NCBI GenBank assembly: GCA_004193555.1
Contig: RPGP01000001.1
Location: forward strand, 524,156 to 588,155
DNA from: Desulfobacteraceae bacterium Eth-SRB1
GTDB lineage: Bacteria; Desulfobacterota; Desulfobacteria; Desulfobacterales; ETH-SRB1
Direction: 5' to 3'
Length of the DNA stretch: 64,000 bases
Shown: positions 8,589 through 17,353 of the stretch, one piece after another
Layout of the letters: each line of letters opens with the position of its first letter
Numbering within the stretch: position 1 is the stretch's first letter
Notes under the pieces: generated by a model
Told to the model about the DNA's origin: nothing
The model's database searches: none
Seen by the model: only the letters and a program-made list of their open reading frames with translations
Made by a program: the position numbers and the translations under genes

Positions 8589-10070
8589 TCAATTCGTGGC
8601 TGAGTATTTACCGAATTTTTTCGCCAGCGCATTAAAGACTTCCTGGTTTGTTGCCTCAGGGTTCCGCGACAGGTAATTTGCAATGCTGTTTGCCACAAAA
8701 GCAGTGGAAATCGAGGTTCCGGCATAGGCCCCGGGATCTCCCTTATAACCCACAGGCAATGTGGCGAATCCGGGAGCATACAGCATCACAAAACTTCCAT
8801 AATTTGAATTTTCCCAGGCTTTACCGCCCGGTTCAAGCGCACTTACGCCAATAACAGATGAATAGGCGGCAGGATATACTGGTTTTCCTGTGGGCTTATT
8901 TCCGGCGGCTGCGACAATAATGACATTCTTTGAACTTGCGTAATCAAGAGCATTTTCCAGAAAAGCGCTTCTGGTTTCTGATCCCCAACTTAAACTCATT
9001 ACACGTGCGCCATTGTTTAAGGCAAAATCAATGCTTTCCATTATGTTAAAATTTGATGTAAAACCATTATCGTCAAAAACTCTGATGGGAATTATGGGAA
9101 TTTGAGTCTCGGAGTCTGTTTTGATTCCGCAAGGCTTGACAACCCCGGCAGCGATTAAGGCCATCTGTGTGCCATGACCAAAGGGATCTGAAATAAATTC
9201 ATCCGGGTTCAAAGCATCAAGTGAGGCCAGGACAAAATCTTTCAGATCGGAATCAGGAGCCAGGCCTGTATCGAGAATGGCAACCGGCGCCGCGCCCTGT
9301 GGTTTAGGGATATTGTAAGAGTCGAAGGTAAATATGTTTGGAGTGGAGATTTTGAAGGGCGTAGAGATTGGATAGGCGTAGTTAGGTTCGGCTTTTGCGA
9401 TGCCGGGATGCTTTCTGATCTGTTTTAGAAGAGAAGTAACATCGGAGTTTTCAGAAAGACGAATTTTATAAATCCCCATATCTGCATTTCTGACCACTAC
9501 TCTTCCGCGGATTTGCCTCAAAAGTCTTTTGAATTCCAGAAGGGTCATTCCCGGCATGAGTCTCAGAAGTATCTCATCCTTGACAAATAACGATCCATCT
9601 CCGGGATTTCTTGCAATAGCCAGGCCCGATCTTGCGACGAGAGGTTTCATAAGTTCTTTATTGCCCGGCCTGAAGACCTGGATTTCAGCCAGCTTGACAA
9701 TGGGACCTGGTGGTCCCTCGATAGATCCCCAGATCATAACATAGCTAAAGGATTTGAGGATCGAGTCGAGGCCTTCTTGTATGTCCCGATCTTTAAATGA
9801 TGCTGATATTTTTGGGTTAAGTCGCGGGTCAATGCGTATTTTTATGCCCAGATCGGCCATGCGCTGCAAGATGCTTTGCAGGGGAGCCTGATCAGCATAA
9901 AGCGAAAGTTTGTCTCCGGTAATCCGTACATCAAGGAGCCGATTGCAAAAGTCCTGCTCTTCTTGTTCGAGGGCAAGGCCCACAGTACCCACATTTGCAG
10001 CACACAGCAGGATGACGAGCATTGTACTGTAATATACGAATAATTTTTTCAAGGATGACGAAAGCATCAT
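8589..10070 (-). CDS. Secreted S8 subtilisin-like protease with N-terminal STN-like domain
   Basis: This 493-residue protein has a signal peptide (about 1-34). An STN-like domain follows (about 45-120: LLDVRITGDKLSLYADQAPL and SILQRMADLGIKI), a fold otherwise found at the N-terminus of secretins and TonB receptors. Then comes a prodomain (about 162-235), and the subtilase domain with Asp267 (AILDTG), His299 (GHGTQM), Asn391 (AAAGN) and Ser453 (GTSIS). All catalytic residues are present, so an active exported peptidase is expected. It overlaps the broken HEPN gene by 4 nt. There is no dockerin or anchoring domain at the C-terminus. The STN call is from pattern only; the protease call is firm. 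Confidence 0.9.
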   Translation of the reverse strand: MMLSSSLKKLFVYYSTMLVILLCAANVGTVGLALEQEEQDFCNRLLDVRITGDKLSLYADQAPLQSILQRMADLGIKIRIDPRLNPKISASFKDRDIQEGLDSILKSFSYVMIWGSIEGPPGPIVKLAEIQVFRPGNKELMKPLVARSGLAIARNPGDGSLFVKDEILLRLMPGMTLLEFKRLLRQIRGRVVVRNADMGIYKIRLSENSDVTSLLKQIRKHPGIAKAEPNYAYPISTPFKISTPNIFTFDSYNIPKPQGAAPVAILDTGLAPDSDLKDFVLASLDALNPDEFISDPFGHGTQMALIAAGVVKPCGIKTDSETQIPIIPIRVFDDNGFTSNFNIMESIDFALNNGARVMSLSWGSETRSAFLENALDYASSKNVIIVAAAGNKPTGKPVYPAAYSSVIGVSALEPGGKAWENSNYGSFVMLYAPGFATLPVGYKGDPGAYAGTSISTAFVANSIANYLSRNPEATNQEVFNALAKKFGKYSATN

Positions 10071-10488
10071 TTTTTATTATCGGACGGAAGATTTATATTT
10101 TTCAGCACATACTCCTCTATCTTCTCCGCTGCTTCAATTGCCTCTTTTGCATCATCTTTACCAGTGCTTTCAAAAGGCAGATCTCCTGGATAACGGCCTT
10201 CAGTAATATATTCGTTTAGCAGTTCACATTGCGGAAACAGGTGTTCAAAGGAATCATCATACCCGCAACAAAAATCCAATATCTCCGACAGGTCATGAGT
10301 CTTCTTTAATTCCCAACCCTTCCAGAGCAAAAATGCTACAAGTATTTTCCCGCACTTCCCTGAGACATGAAACAAATAGTGTGATAAGGCGAAAAATCTT
10401 CTTTCATCCCTGCTTTGGCAAATAAGAGATTTTCCCTGGCAAAAGAAAGCCAATCCTTTATGAGTTTCACATTTTCATGACTTTTCAT
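10067..10488 (-). pseudogene. HEPN-domain toxin, frameshifted
   Basis: From an ATG at 10486-10488 the frame reads MKSHENVKLIKDWLSFAREN up to FMSQGSAGKYL and then hits a stop. The rest of the HEPN domain (AFLLWKGWELKKTHDL, then SEILDFCC) continues in another frame to the stop at 10067. A single-base change near 10337-10345 would restore one HEPN protein of about 140 residues. The intended start overlaps the end of the MNT gene by 14 nt, as is usual for MNT/HEPN pairs, in which HEPN is the RNase-like toxin and MNT the nucleotidyltransferase antitoxin. The break could be real decay or a sequencing error in an otherwise well-preserved gene. Confidence 0.75.
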
Positions 10489-10828
10489 AAAGCACCTTCC
10501 CATCCCTAAAGATGTGATACAGATAAAATGGGTTTTTTGCTCTGAAATTCCATTCCACTTCTTTTGGTTTACGTACCAATAAATCTACTGCGAACTTTCG
10601 TCCCCTCAACAAGGCGTCTACTTTTCGCCTTATCATCCGGCTAGATTTTTCTTTATCATCTTTAACGATAAATAAATCAAGGTCGCTACTCCGGTTAAAG
10701 TCACCTCTGGCATATGATCCAAACAAGATAATCTTTTCCGGTTGAATTTCCCGAACGATCTTTTCAACTATGTAGTTTATCAATTCGGAAGTTATTTTTT
10801 CTGTACTTAATCTTCGATCTATAGACAT
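10475..10828 (-). CDS. MNT-type minimal nucleotidyltransferase (antitoxin)
   Basis: The start at 10828 is chosen because a good AAGGAG site lies 6-7 nt upstream; longer in-frame starts lack one. The 117-residue protein has the minimal nucleotidyltransferase signature GSYARGDFNRSSDLDLFIV, with GS at 37-38 and the metal-binding pair Asp49/Asp51. In MNT/HEPN systems this enzyme neutralises the HEPN partner, in known cases by AMPylating it. It appears intact while its HEPN partner is frameshifted. It is the first (leftmost) TA module of the island. Confidence 0.88.
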   Translation of the reverse strand: MSIDRRLSTEKITSELINYIVEKIVREIQPEKIILFGSYARGDFNRSSDLDLFIVKDDKEKSSRMIRRKVDALLRGRKFAVDLLVRKPKEVEWNFRAKNPFYLYHIFRDGKVLYEKS

Positions 10829-11213
10829 TTCTGTCTCCTTCCAGACAATGACCAGGTAAAAGGCTTTGAGGCTAATGTGGCAGCCCAATAACCGCACAAG
10901 AAACACCTTAAAAAAACAAAACGAGAAACCAGTAAACCAATGGATGTCTTTTATGTTGTGTGTTTTTCTATCTTATTAAAATTACATCATTATATTGACA
11001 TTCCGGCTTTTTGAAGATATGCGATATATATTCAGATAGTTATTCATTTTTCAGACATTTTTATAATTTCACTGGCAACATAATAAATTTCAGGTTATCA
11101 TAAATCAAACAGCCCGTTAAGAACGCTCGGAACGAATGTCCCCTGCTCACTTAATAAACCTCCTTTTTCTCTTGACCTGCCCTTTAATGAGTGATCTCAT
11201 TTACCGGTCTGAG
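10829..11213. other. Intergenic region upstream of the MNT/HEPN operon
   Basis: This is AT-rich and holds the MNT ribosome site and probably its promoter, but no box pair is convincing. No ORF or repeat is recognised. Confidence 0.5.
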
Positions 11214-11555
11214 TTAAAGCGCTTGTTGGTCTCTGGATCCAGTTAATGCAACTGTTTCAATCTCAGATAGCTCGTCCTTCATCCTATTCTCAGCATACCA
11301 CAAATTATATGCTTGCTGCATGCGCAGCCAGAGACCTGGCCCATTGCCAGCAAACTTGCCAATCCTAAGCGCCATATCCGTTGTAATTGGATGAGTACAG
11401 GCTAAAACGCGGTGTAACTGCTGCCGAGAAATACCAAGACGTCTTGCGGCTTCGCTTACTGACATACCAAGGGTTGGCAGCACGTCTTCACGCAAAATCT
11501 CACCGGGATGAACCGGTGGACGTTTTAAAGGACGATTAACAAAATATTCTCCCAT
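11214..11555 (-). CDS. higA: HigA-type antitoxin (Xre family)
   Basis: This 113-residue protein has the canonical HigA/VapI helix-turn-helix: HPGEILREDVLPTLGMSVSE, then AARRLGISRQQLHRVL (about 16-52) and the following WLRMQQAYNLW segment. It binds DNA, represses its operon and neutralises the upstream toxin. It lies 9 bp after higB, the reverse of most TA orders but standard for HigBA. Confidence 0.95.
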   Translation of the reverse strand: MGEYFVNRPLKRPPVHPGEILREDVLPTLGMSVSEAARRLGISRQQLHRVLACTHPITTDMALRIGKFAGNGPGLWLRMQQAYNLWYAENRMKDELSEIETVALTGSRDQQAL

Positions 11556-11564
11556 AACTTCACC

Positions 11565-11840
11565 TCAGTGATATTGTTCAAGATCGACCCCTAGTGCCTC
11601 ACCTTCTCTCCACTCAAAGGTGATACACCATGGGCCGTTAACATGGATACTATAACGTTCAGGTATTCCCTGCAGACCGTGGAAATTAAATCCAGGTACG
11701 TTTAAATCCGTTAATGACTCTGCTTGATCTAAAGCTTCCAAACGTCGCAGGGAACGTGATTGTAAATCATGTCTTACCCGACGGGAACGGCCCCGCTCGA
11801 ACAGTTCAGCGAGCCCCTTGTGCTTAAAGCTTTTAATCAT
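11565..11840 (-). CDS. higB: HigB-type RelE/ParE-superfamily toxin
   Basis: This 91-residue protein starts MIKSFKHKGLAELFE and contains RLEALDQAESLTDL, the PGFNFHGLQG segment, and WCITFEWREGEALGVDLEQY. These are the hallmark blocks of HigB ribosome-dependent mRNA interferases. It is the first gene of the operon, directly behind a clear promoter with paired operators. It looks full-length and intact. Confidence 0.94.
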   Translation of the reverse strand: MIKSFKHKGLAELFERGRSRRVRHDLQSRSLRRLEALDQAESLTDLNVPGFNFHGLQGIPERYSIHVNGPWCITFEWREGEALGVDLEQYH

Positions 11841-11846
11841 TTTTAT

Positions 11847-11889
11847 ATTGTATCATTTATTGTTACAGTGTCAACATTATTGTTACAGT
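11847..11889 (-). promoter_or_regulatory. higBA promoter with two direct operator repeats
   Basis: On the minus strand TTGACA (11869-11874), 16 bp, TACAAT (11847-11852). Two identical 13-bp direct repeats, TTATTGTTACAGT (11857-11869 and 11877-11889), are exactly 20 bp apart, placing them on the same DNA face around the -35 box. They are probable HigA operators. Confidence 0.8.
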
Positions 11890-11972
11890 TGCTTTGCTAA
11901 AAATTAAGTGAGATTTGCTTATAACTGGCTACGCCCAATGCCGAGTTGGGCTGCAATAAATCTAAGCGGGAT

Positions 11973-12049
11973 ATCCTTAAATACTCAAATAACTCAATCG
12001 TCCAGATGACAACCTGCTTCTTTCGCTATCTTCTCTCCTCTTTTTACTG
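11973..12049. repeat. 77-bp direct repeat, copy 1
   Basis: This nearly identical copy recurs at 23562-23638. The minus strand can be read as a broken C-terminal HTH segment (IPLRFIAAQLGIGRSQL just beside it), so the repeat may be the fossil of a coding gene. Confidence 0.8.
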
Positions 12050-12129
12050 TGTAGCTCACCGCGGCAAGTGTTAAGGGGTAAAATAAGGGTCAAACGTAGA
12101 CCCATTTCTTTCTGGGTGTTTGTTTTTTT

Positions 12130-12561
12130 TCATTCAATGTTGGACGTTCGTCTTTTAAAATAACCCCATATGGTATAAATGCGACCTGTGAACAAAGTGT
12201 CGATTTCACTAAAATTGGTATTTCCGACAATTTCTGATACACGATTCTGGCTCAATCCAATTGTTTCTGAGATTTTTTCGTGAGGCCATCCCATCCAAAA
12301 AAACGGCGGGCAGGCATGCTTTTCAGCTACCTGGAAAACTGTAAATCCTTTCGATAAATCAGTATTTACCAGTTTTACCAATTTTGGCATTTTTAATAGA
12401 TGGTTTGATAAGTCGGCATTTAGCTGATTTGCCAATCCTGGCATTTCCGCCAAATGGTCGGATAAAGTCCTCTGCGGAACCCTTAATCTATTTGCAATCC
12501 TTTCCTGTGGCAAATCAGAAACCACACCATTAGCATAAAGATTGACGAAGTTCAGTTGCAA
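12130..12561 (-). CDS. Helix-turn-helix protein fragment of a ParB/methylase-associated type
   Basis: This 143-residue ORF contains repeated HTH-like blocks: VPQRTLSDHLAEMPGLANQL, DLSNHLLKMPKLVKL and DLSKGFTVFQVAEKHACPP, ending with WPHEKISETIGLSQNRVSEI. Similar blocks sit in larger ParB-like or DNA-methylase-linked proteins, so this may be the DNA-binding piece of one. A degenerate copy lies at 7810-7975. The start is not secured and no ribosome site stands out. It could be a remnant rather than a working gene. Confidence 0.5.
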   Translation of the reverse strand: MQLNFVNLYANGVVSDLPQERIANRLRVPQRTLSDHLAEMPGLANQLNADLSNHLLKMPKLVKLVNTDLSKGFTVFQVAEKHACPPFFWMGWPHEKISETIGLSQNRVSEIVGNTNFSEIDTLFTGRIYTIWGYFKRRTSNIE

Positions 12562-12680
12562 CTACTCAGGTGGATAGGCTGAAGGCTGTTAGGAAAAAAC
12601 GTATTTTCTTTTGACCCCTTCAGCCATGCCAGAGGCGCAAGCTTCGGTCTAATCAGCTTCAGCCTGACTACGTGAGCAGT
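12559..12680. mobile_element. AGGCTGAAGG miniature element, copy without the usual flanks
   Basis: Ends AACTACTCAGG and CGTGAGCAGT are imperfect inverted repeats and the GGCTGAAGGCTG core is present. The 8-bp GCAGGAAC flanks of the other copies are missing, so this is an independent insertion or a rearranged copy. Confidence 0.7.
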
Positions 12681-12701
12681 CCGTTTTGCCTTGATATTTT
12701 A

Positions 12702-12857
12702 TTACCTCAGGCCAGAAACCTTCTGAAGAATATAGATGACTTCTTGCAGGCCAATTTTCCCATCTTTATTTATATCTGTTTGCTTATAGGAGGTAGCTGA
12801 GGAAAATTGCATACCAGCCATAATTTGCAGGGCCTCAATAGCGTCTTCCATGTTAAT
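12702..12857 (-). pseudogene. C-terminal dockerin type I fragment
   Basis: The minus strand encodes MEDAIEALQIMAGMQF, then DINKDGKIGLQEVIYILQKV and SGLR before a stop. The DxNxDGxIxxxE calcium loop and the ending match the LRR-dockerin protein at 13600. No N-terminal part exists; the frame runs into an inverted-repeat element at 12853. Confidence 0.8.
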
Positions 12858-13135
12858 CTGAAGTTCCCCCACCAATTATAGCTTAACCTGCTGTTATAAT
12901 AAGCTGAAAAGAGATTTTAGGCCTACATTTTGTAGCCATGTAAATCGCTCAAATTCGAGCCAATAATGATTGACTTATAAAAAAAAAGGTGTGTATCTTA
13001 AATCAAACATAATTCAATCAACCTGCTGACTACATTGAAAATTACAATGTAGTCAGTAGCGGCACACCGCAATTTTAAAAATCTATTTTAACATCAACAA
13101 GTTACGTCTGTTCTGTTTCGGGAACTTCAGTTTAA
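12853..13135. mobile_element. Putative 283-bp element with 16-bp terminal inverted repeats
   Basis: Ends at 12853-12868 and 13120-13135 (core CTGAAGTTCCC) are inverted repeats with one mismatch. Inside is a perfect 12-bp stem (13026-13037 with 13045-13056, 7-nt loop). It has no coding capacity. It truncates a dockerin gene on one side and abuts the 144-bp repeat on the other. Confidence 0.6.
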
Positions 13136-13274
13136 ACGGTATATTCATTGTTTCTCTCTTGAGTATTGAGCCTTAATAAATCCAAAGAAAAGAATTTAAT
13201 AAACCAGAAAAAATACATGTCTGCAATCTACACAAAAGACCAAAAGTAAAATGAGAAACGCATAAAATTATGGG
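13131..13274. repeat. 144-bp direct repeat, copy 2
   Basis: Same orientation as 8287-8430. It begins where the inverted-repeat element ends. Confidence 0.9.
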
Positions 13275-13599
13275 CGCTGTACCAATAAGTTAGCCGCCAA
13301 GATTAAACTTGCCAGAATTGCCAATGTCATCAATTTTCAGACTTCTTCATTTGCCCTCCCTGTCAGATGTAAGGACACATCTTAAATATTTGTTCCTTGA
13401 TCTTGTCCCCTTTACTTTTCAAACTTTTGTCTTCAGCCATCTCTTTGGCAACTTTGTTGTACTTCACATAAAGGTCTTGCCATCTATGCCGTCAGTCTGC
13501 TTAAGTTTATCGCATAATTTGTATCGTTTCTTACAAGAAAACTGATTTGAAAAACCAATTTTAATATTTAAGGCGTACTCCCTTCCCGCTCCTGATATT
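13275..13599. other. Intergenic stretch without a convincing gene
   Basis: The minus strand has short interrupted readings such as KVAKEMAEDKSLKSKGDKIK that could be a transposase fossil, but nothing continuous. Confidence 0.4.
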
Positions 13600-16309
13600 T
13601 TATTGCCTCAGTCCGGAAACCTTCTGAAGAATATAAATGACTTCTTCCATGCCTATCAAACCATCTCCGTTTACATCATAGCAGGAAAGCTGATCATGTT
13701 CCGGGTCTTGTCCGCTAAGGATTTGAAGAATAATTATTGCATCAGATAAGACGCATTCATTTGTAAATACAGCTGTAACATTTTTATCTGAAGTCATTGT
13801 TACGGTATTGGTTGTGGATGTTGAGCTGTCGTCATCCGTACCATGCCATGCATAAATCTGGTACCCCGGATTCGGAGATACCTCCACCATAACCGAATAG
13901 TCTTTTCCGTACTGGTAGGTTCCTTCGCCAGGTTTTATAATTGATCCACCATCATCACATGATATATTCAAAAAATAAACAGGGCCATAACTAAGATCTA
14001 TCCCATCATTATTCGCCTCTATAACCGGAATATAGGTGGTAATTGCCGCATTATCTAACTGGTTATCATCCAGATCTAACTCAGTCAGATTTGTAAGTTC
14101 TGAAAGGGCGCAAATATCGGTAATTTGATTACCCTGCAGATATAAGTTCGTCAGATTTGTAAGCCCGGAAAGGGCTGATATATCGCTAATATTATTGTTG
14201 GCGTTATCATAATCATAATAGTTGGCAAGACTTAACTGAACCAGATTTGGAAGCCCTGCAATGGCAGATATGTCATCGATTTGATTGTTAGGCAACCATA
14301 ACGAAGTCAGATTTGAAAGGCCGGAAAGAAAAGAAATTTCAGAAATCTCATTTCCAGCAAGACTCAGGTGATCCAGATTTGAGAAACTGGAAAGGAATGA
14401 AATGTCACTGATTTCATAAAAAACAAGATTTAAAGATCTCAGCTTTGTGAGCCCCGAAAGTATAGTGATATCGTGATCACTAAGGTGAACACTTATCTTA
14501 AAACTACCTAACGCTAATTCAGTTAGATTTGTAAGCCCGGAAAGGGAGGAGATATCGGAGATTTTATTGTTGAATAAATCCAACTCGGTCAGATTTGTAA
14601 GCTCGGAAAGAGCTGAAATGTCAACGATTTCATTATCACTTAAACTCAACTCGGTCAGCTTTACAAGCCCGGAAAGCGCTGTTATATTAACAATTTTATT
14701 GTTGCTTAACCGCAGTTGATTAAGATTTGTAAGCCCGGAAAGCGCTGAAATGTCAACGATTTTACTGTCCTTTAAATTCAGCCAAGTCAGATTTGTAAGC
14801 CCGGAAAGCGCTGAAATGTCAACGATTTCATTGTCCCATAAACTCAGTCAAATTTGTAAGTCCAGAAAGGGGTGATAGATCACTGATATGATTCTTGTAT
14901 AACGTCAATTTAGTTAAACTCGTAAGCCCGGAAAGCGCTGAAATGTCAACGATTTCATTATCCAATAAAACCAGCGAAGCCAGATTTGTGGCATATTCGA
15001 GCCCTGTGAGATCGATAATTCCTCTCGAATCGCCAAAAAGGTGTGCCAACCCAAGCATATCTGATTGTGTTGGATTGACAATTCCAAGGTTCTCTTCAAT
15101 GAGAGCTTTAAGATTTGCATCATTAAAAGTAACAGGTGGAAAAACAGTTGAAAAATGACTGAGTTCATTAATTAAACCAGTTAGATAACTGGGTTCACTG
15201 CTAATACTATTTTCATCATATGTGATATTGAGTAATGGGGCTAAGGAATAGAGCATTATTTGAGCAGTACTCTTTCCATCACCATTATCATGGGATATAT
15301 AAACGTACCAACTTTTCCGACCAACATCCCACATTGTCTGTCTCAGGTCTGTTGTTTTTGTTTTTGCAATGTCAATATCTGAATTTAATTGAGTTGTATC
15401 TGATGATGAGATATCTCCATCAAACGCATAGTTAAGTAAATTTTGAGCATATGTCTGAAAGCTGTCTCGTGCATCATTTAGTCTGCTCGAAACCGTGTTC
15501 TCGGAAGGTCCACTATAGGAAATCCAAAAGAATGTATAATCGAAAGTTGATTCAAGGATTCCAGCAAGATTTTGAAAATTCTCAATGCAATTAATTGTGC
15601 TTTTCAAAGAATCGTAAGGTGAACCTGACAATCCGGAAAGGTTATCAGCAAGAGCCAGACATTCCTGAACGGCAGGATAAAAACACTCTTTGGCGCTCCA
15701 CTCTCCTGTATTCCATAGACTATATACCATTCCGGATTCATATTCCTTGAGTGTTCGATAAGATGAATATGCCTGTGCAAATCTTTCAAGAATATCACTG
15801 GAGACCCCCGAATATTCATAAGTCACTTTTATTTCTTTTAGGTCGTATTTATCAGTCAAACCGCCCACATCAAGCTTAACATCAAGGGTATAACCAAGCC
15901 CGTCTCCGACAGCATCAAGAAGATTACGAGCATCGCTCCCTGTAAAAAAGTAAACGTATTCGCCATCTCCAATGCTTTCAGATACCTGAGCAGGTGTGCC
16001 GATGTACACATACGGTTGTGACAACCAAGCATTACTGCCTTCAATAGTAACTGTAATAGAAGTAATCTGATTGCCACCGGAAGTAGGTGGCGGCAGCAAA
16101 ATGCGATAAACCGGTGTTGCCTTGCCAGTCCCATCGCCAAGTAATATTCCGTGATCATAGATTGAGTCATTCAAAGAGTGCTTATCTCCATCAACAAATT
16201 CATCCACAGAAGCCCCTGAACGTGTAATCGTTATGCTCCCAGCTACTGCTTGGCCAACCAATAAAATAGTTAGCAATCCAATCATGGCAATTAAGATTGT
16301 TTTATTCAT
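13600..16309 (-). pseudogene. Secreted leucine-rich-repeat protein with C-terminal dockerin, one frameshift
   Basis: The start at 16309 is preceded by a GGAAGG site. The order is a signal peptide (MNKTILIAMIGLLTILLVG), a beta-rich domain (about 25-175), a helical region, then SDS22/internalin-like 22-residue repeats (LSGLTNLTELDLxxNxIxDIS). A bacterial beta-grasp repeat follows (YQIYAWHGTDD), and then a type I dockerin (DVNGDGLIGMEEVIYILQKV). Near 14850 four bases are missing relative to neighbouring repeats: the upstream frame ends at 14828 after NLTEFMGQ, and the repeats go on uninterrupted in the next frame down to 13600. Restored, the protein would have about 900 residues. Dockerins bind cohesin domains; none is encoded in this window. 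Confidence 0.85.
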
Positions 16310-16372
16310 CTGGTTTTCTTCCTTCCCTTTTGGTTTGAAGAGTGTGATGTCCCCTGAATTCCCAACCATCAA

Positions 16373-16529
16373 ACACCTCTGAACAACGTAACATTTTCAT
16401 TCCGATCTGCTTTCTTTAATCACGTCGGGTCTAATTCCCCGAAGTTTGCTTCGTTTAGATTGTGAAAATCAGATGCGCGATACCCCGTCAGCTCTGCTGC
16501 GGACCAGTTTATTTTTTGATCAATAGGTT
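16373..16529. other. Leader region of the LRR gene
   Basis: It holds a TGTCCCCTGAATTC motif (about 16349) but no ORF or clear promoter. With the adjacent remnants, the whole 16310-17353 stretch contains no intact gene. Confidence 0.4.
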
Positions 16530-16890
16530 TTGTTAACCCCATTCACATAAGATTCCGTAATGATATAGGTATCACTTCCTGACGTTTGTTTGACACAGCC
16601 AACTCCTTTATAAAACCAGTAGTATGTAGTATCTCCGGTAATAGTGATTCCGGTTTCACGGATATATTCTGTAAATTGAGTTGATACTTTTATGCAATAT
16701 TTCTCGGACAGCCTCCAAGGGCATTATTGTTTGTATTACCAACTTTTACAGATGAATTTGTGGACAGTTACAGGGCAGAATTAATGACAGCGTCAAAAGG
16801 AGAAGGAAAATTAGTATTATTGGATGTGTGTTTTTTGAGTTTTTTACCATCACAGCGACCTCCGATAAAATCAGATTTGTCATTTTGATA
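16530..16890 (-). pseudogene. Small signal-peptide/dockerin family gene, broken copy A
   Basis: The N-terminal part (MTNLILSEVAVMVKNSK then the hydrophobic HPIILIFLLLLTLSLIL) is a signal peptide. The downstream part survives in another frame as YCIKVSTQFTEYI followed by GDTTYYWFYKGVGCVKQ and SGSDTYIITESYVNGV. The dockerin loop between them is deleted. This copy shows the longest C-terminus of the family. Confidence 0.7.
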
Positions 16891-16898
16891 GCAGGAAC

Positions 16899-16991
16899 GT
16901 AACTACTCAGGCGGATAGGCTGAAGGCTGAAGACTGTTAGGGGAAAGCGCATTTTTTCTGACCCCTTCAGCCTGGCTACGTGAGTAGTTGC
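16899..16991. mobile_element. Miniature element, short 93-bp copy, with 8-bp direct flanks
   Basis: Ends GTAACTACTCAGG and CGTGAGTAGTTGC are inverted repeats. GCAGGAAC lies directly outside both ends (16891-16898 and 16992-16999), as a target duplication would. Confidence 0.85.
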
Positions 16992-16999
16992 GCAGGAAC

Positions 17000-17342
17000 T
17001 TATAAATTTTATTATAGGCCAATTTCTCCTGAAACGTCAAGAAATTTACCAATGCCCTTCTAATCCCCATAGACAATATTTTGATATTTGCAAAGCGCCC
17101 CCGTCGTTTTGATAGCCCCGGAGTTCTATGGAATCCTACCACATCCCGGATGCCGGCAATATGCCCAACAAAGCAGCTCCATCTTCGTCGCTGTATTCAA
17201 TACGGGTTCCATAACCCTTATACTTCATAGTCTTCATGGCTTCAGCCCTGCTTGTTTTAAAAATTACGGCTTGCACTCCGAGCGCCGGGAATAAGGCCTC
17301 AATACGCTGCCATTTCAAGCTGGCTGGAACAGGTTTGCCGAC
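17000..17342. repeat. Left part of the 0.9-kb island repeat, third copy
   Basis: It corresponds to 24239-24585 and 28589-28935, including the promoter region and a small 60-codon minus-strand frame. Homology stops at the vapC end, so the TA module 17354-17975 interrupts the repeat order. Confidence 0.85.
17011..17040 (-). promoter_or_regulatory. Repeated promoter cassette, copy A
   Basis: Minus strand: TTGACG (17035-17040), 18 bp, TATAAT (17011-17016). It points through the miniature element into dockerin remnant A. Confidence 0.75.
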
Positions 17343-17353
17343 TTATTTTAAAA

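Noticed and set aside
13309-13545. A 78-codon plus-strand frame
   Set aside because: Composition is not protein-like (rich in F, L, S, H), there is no ribosome site, and the minus strand carries the more plausible, broken reading.
17136-17318. A 60-codon minus-strand frame (MKWQRIEALFPALG...) repeated at 24375-24557 and 28725-28907
   Set aside because: It looks conserved only because the whole repeat is conserved. Between the first copy and the others more codons change the residue than keep it, there is no ribosome site of note, and no family is recognised.
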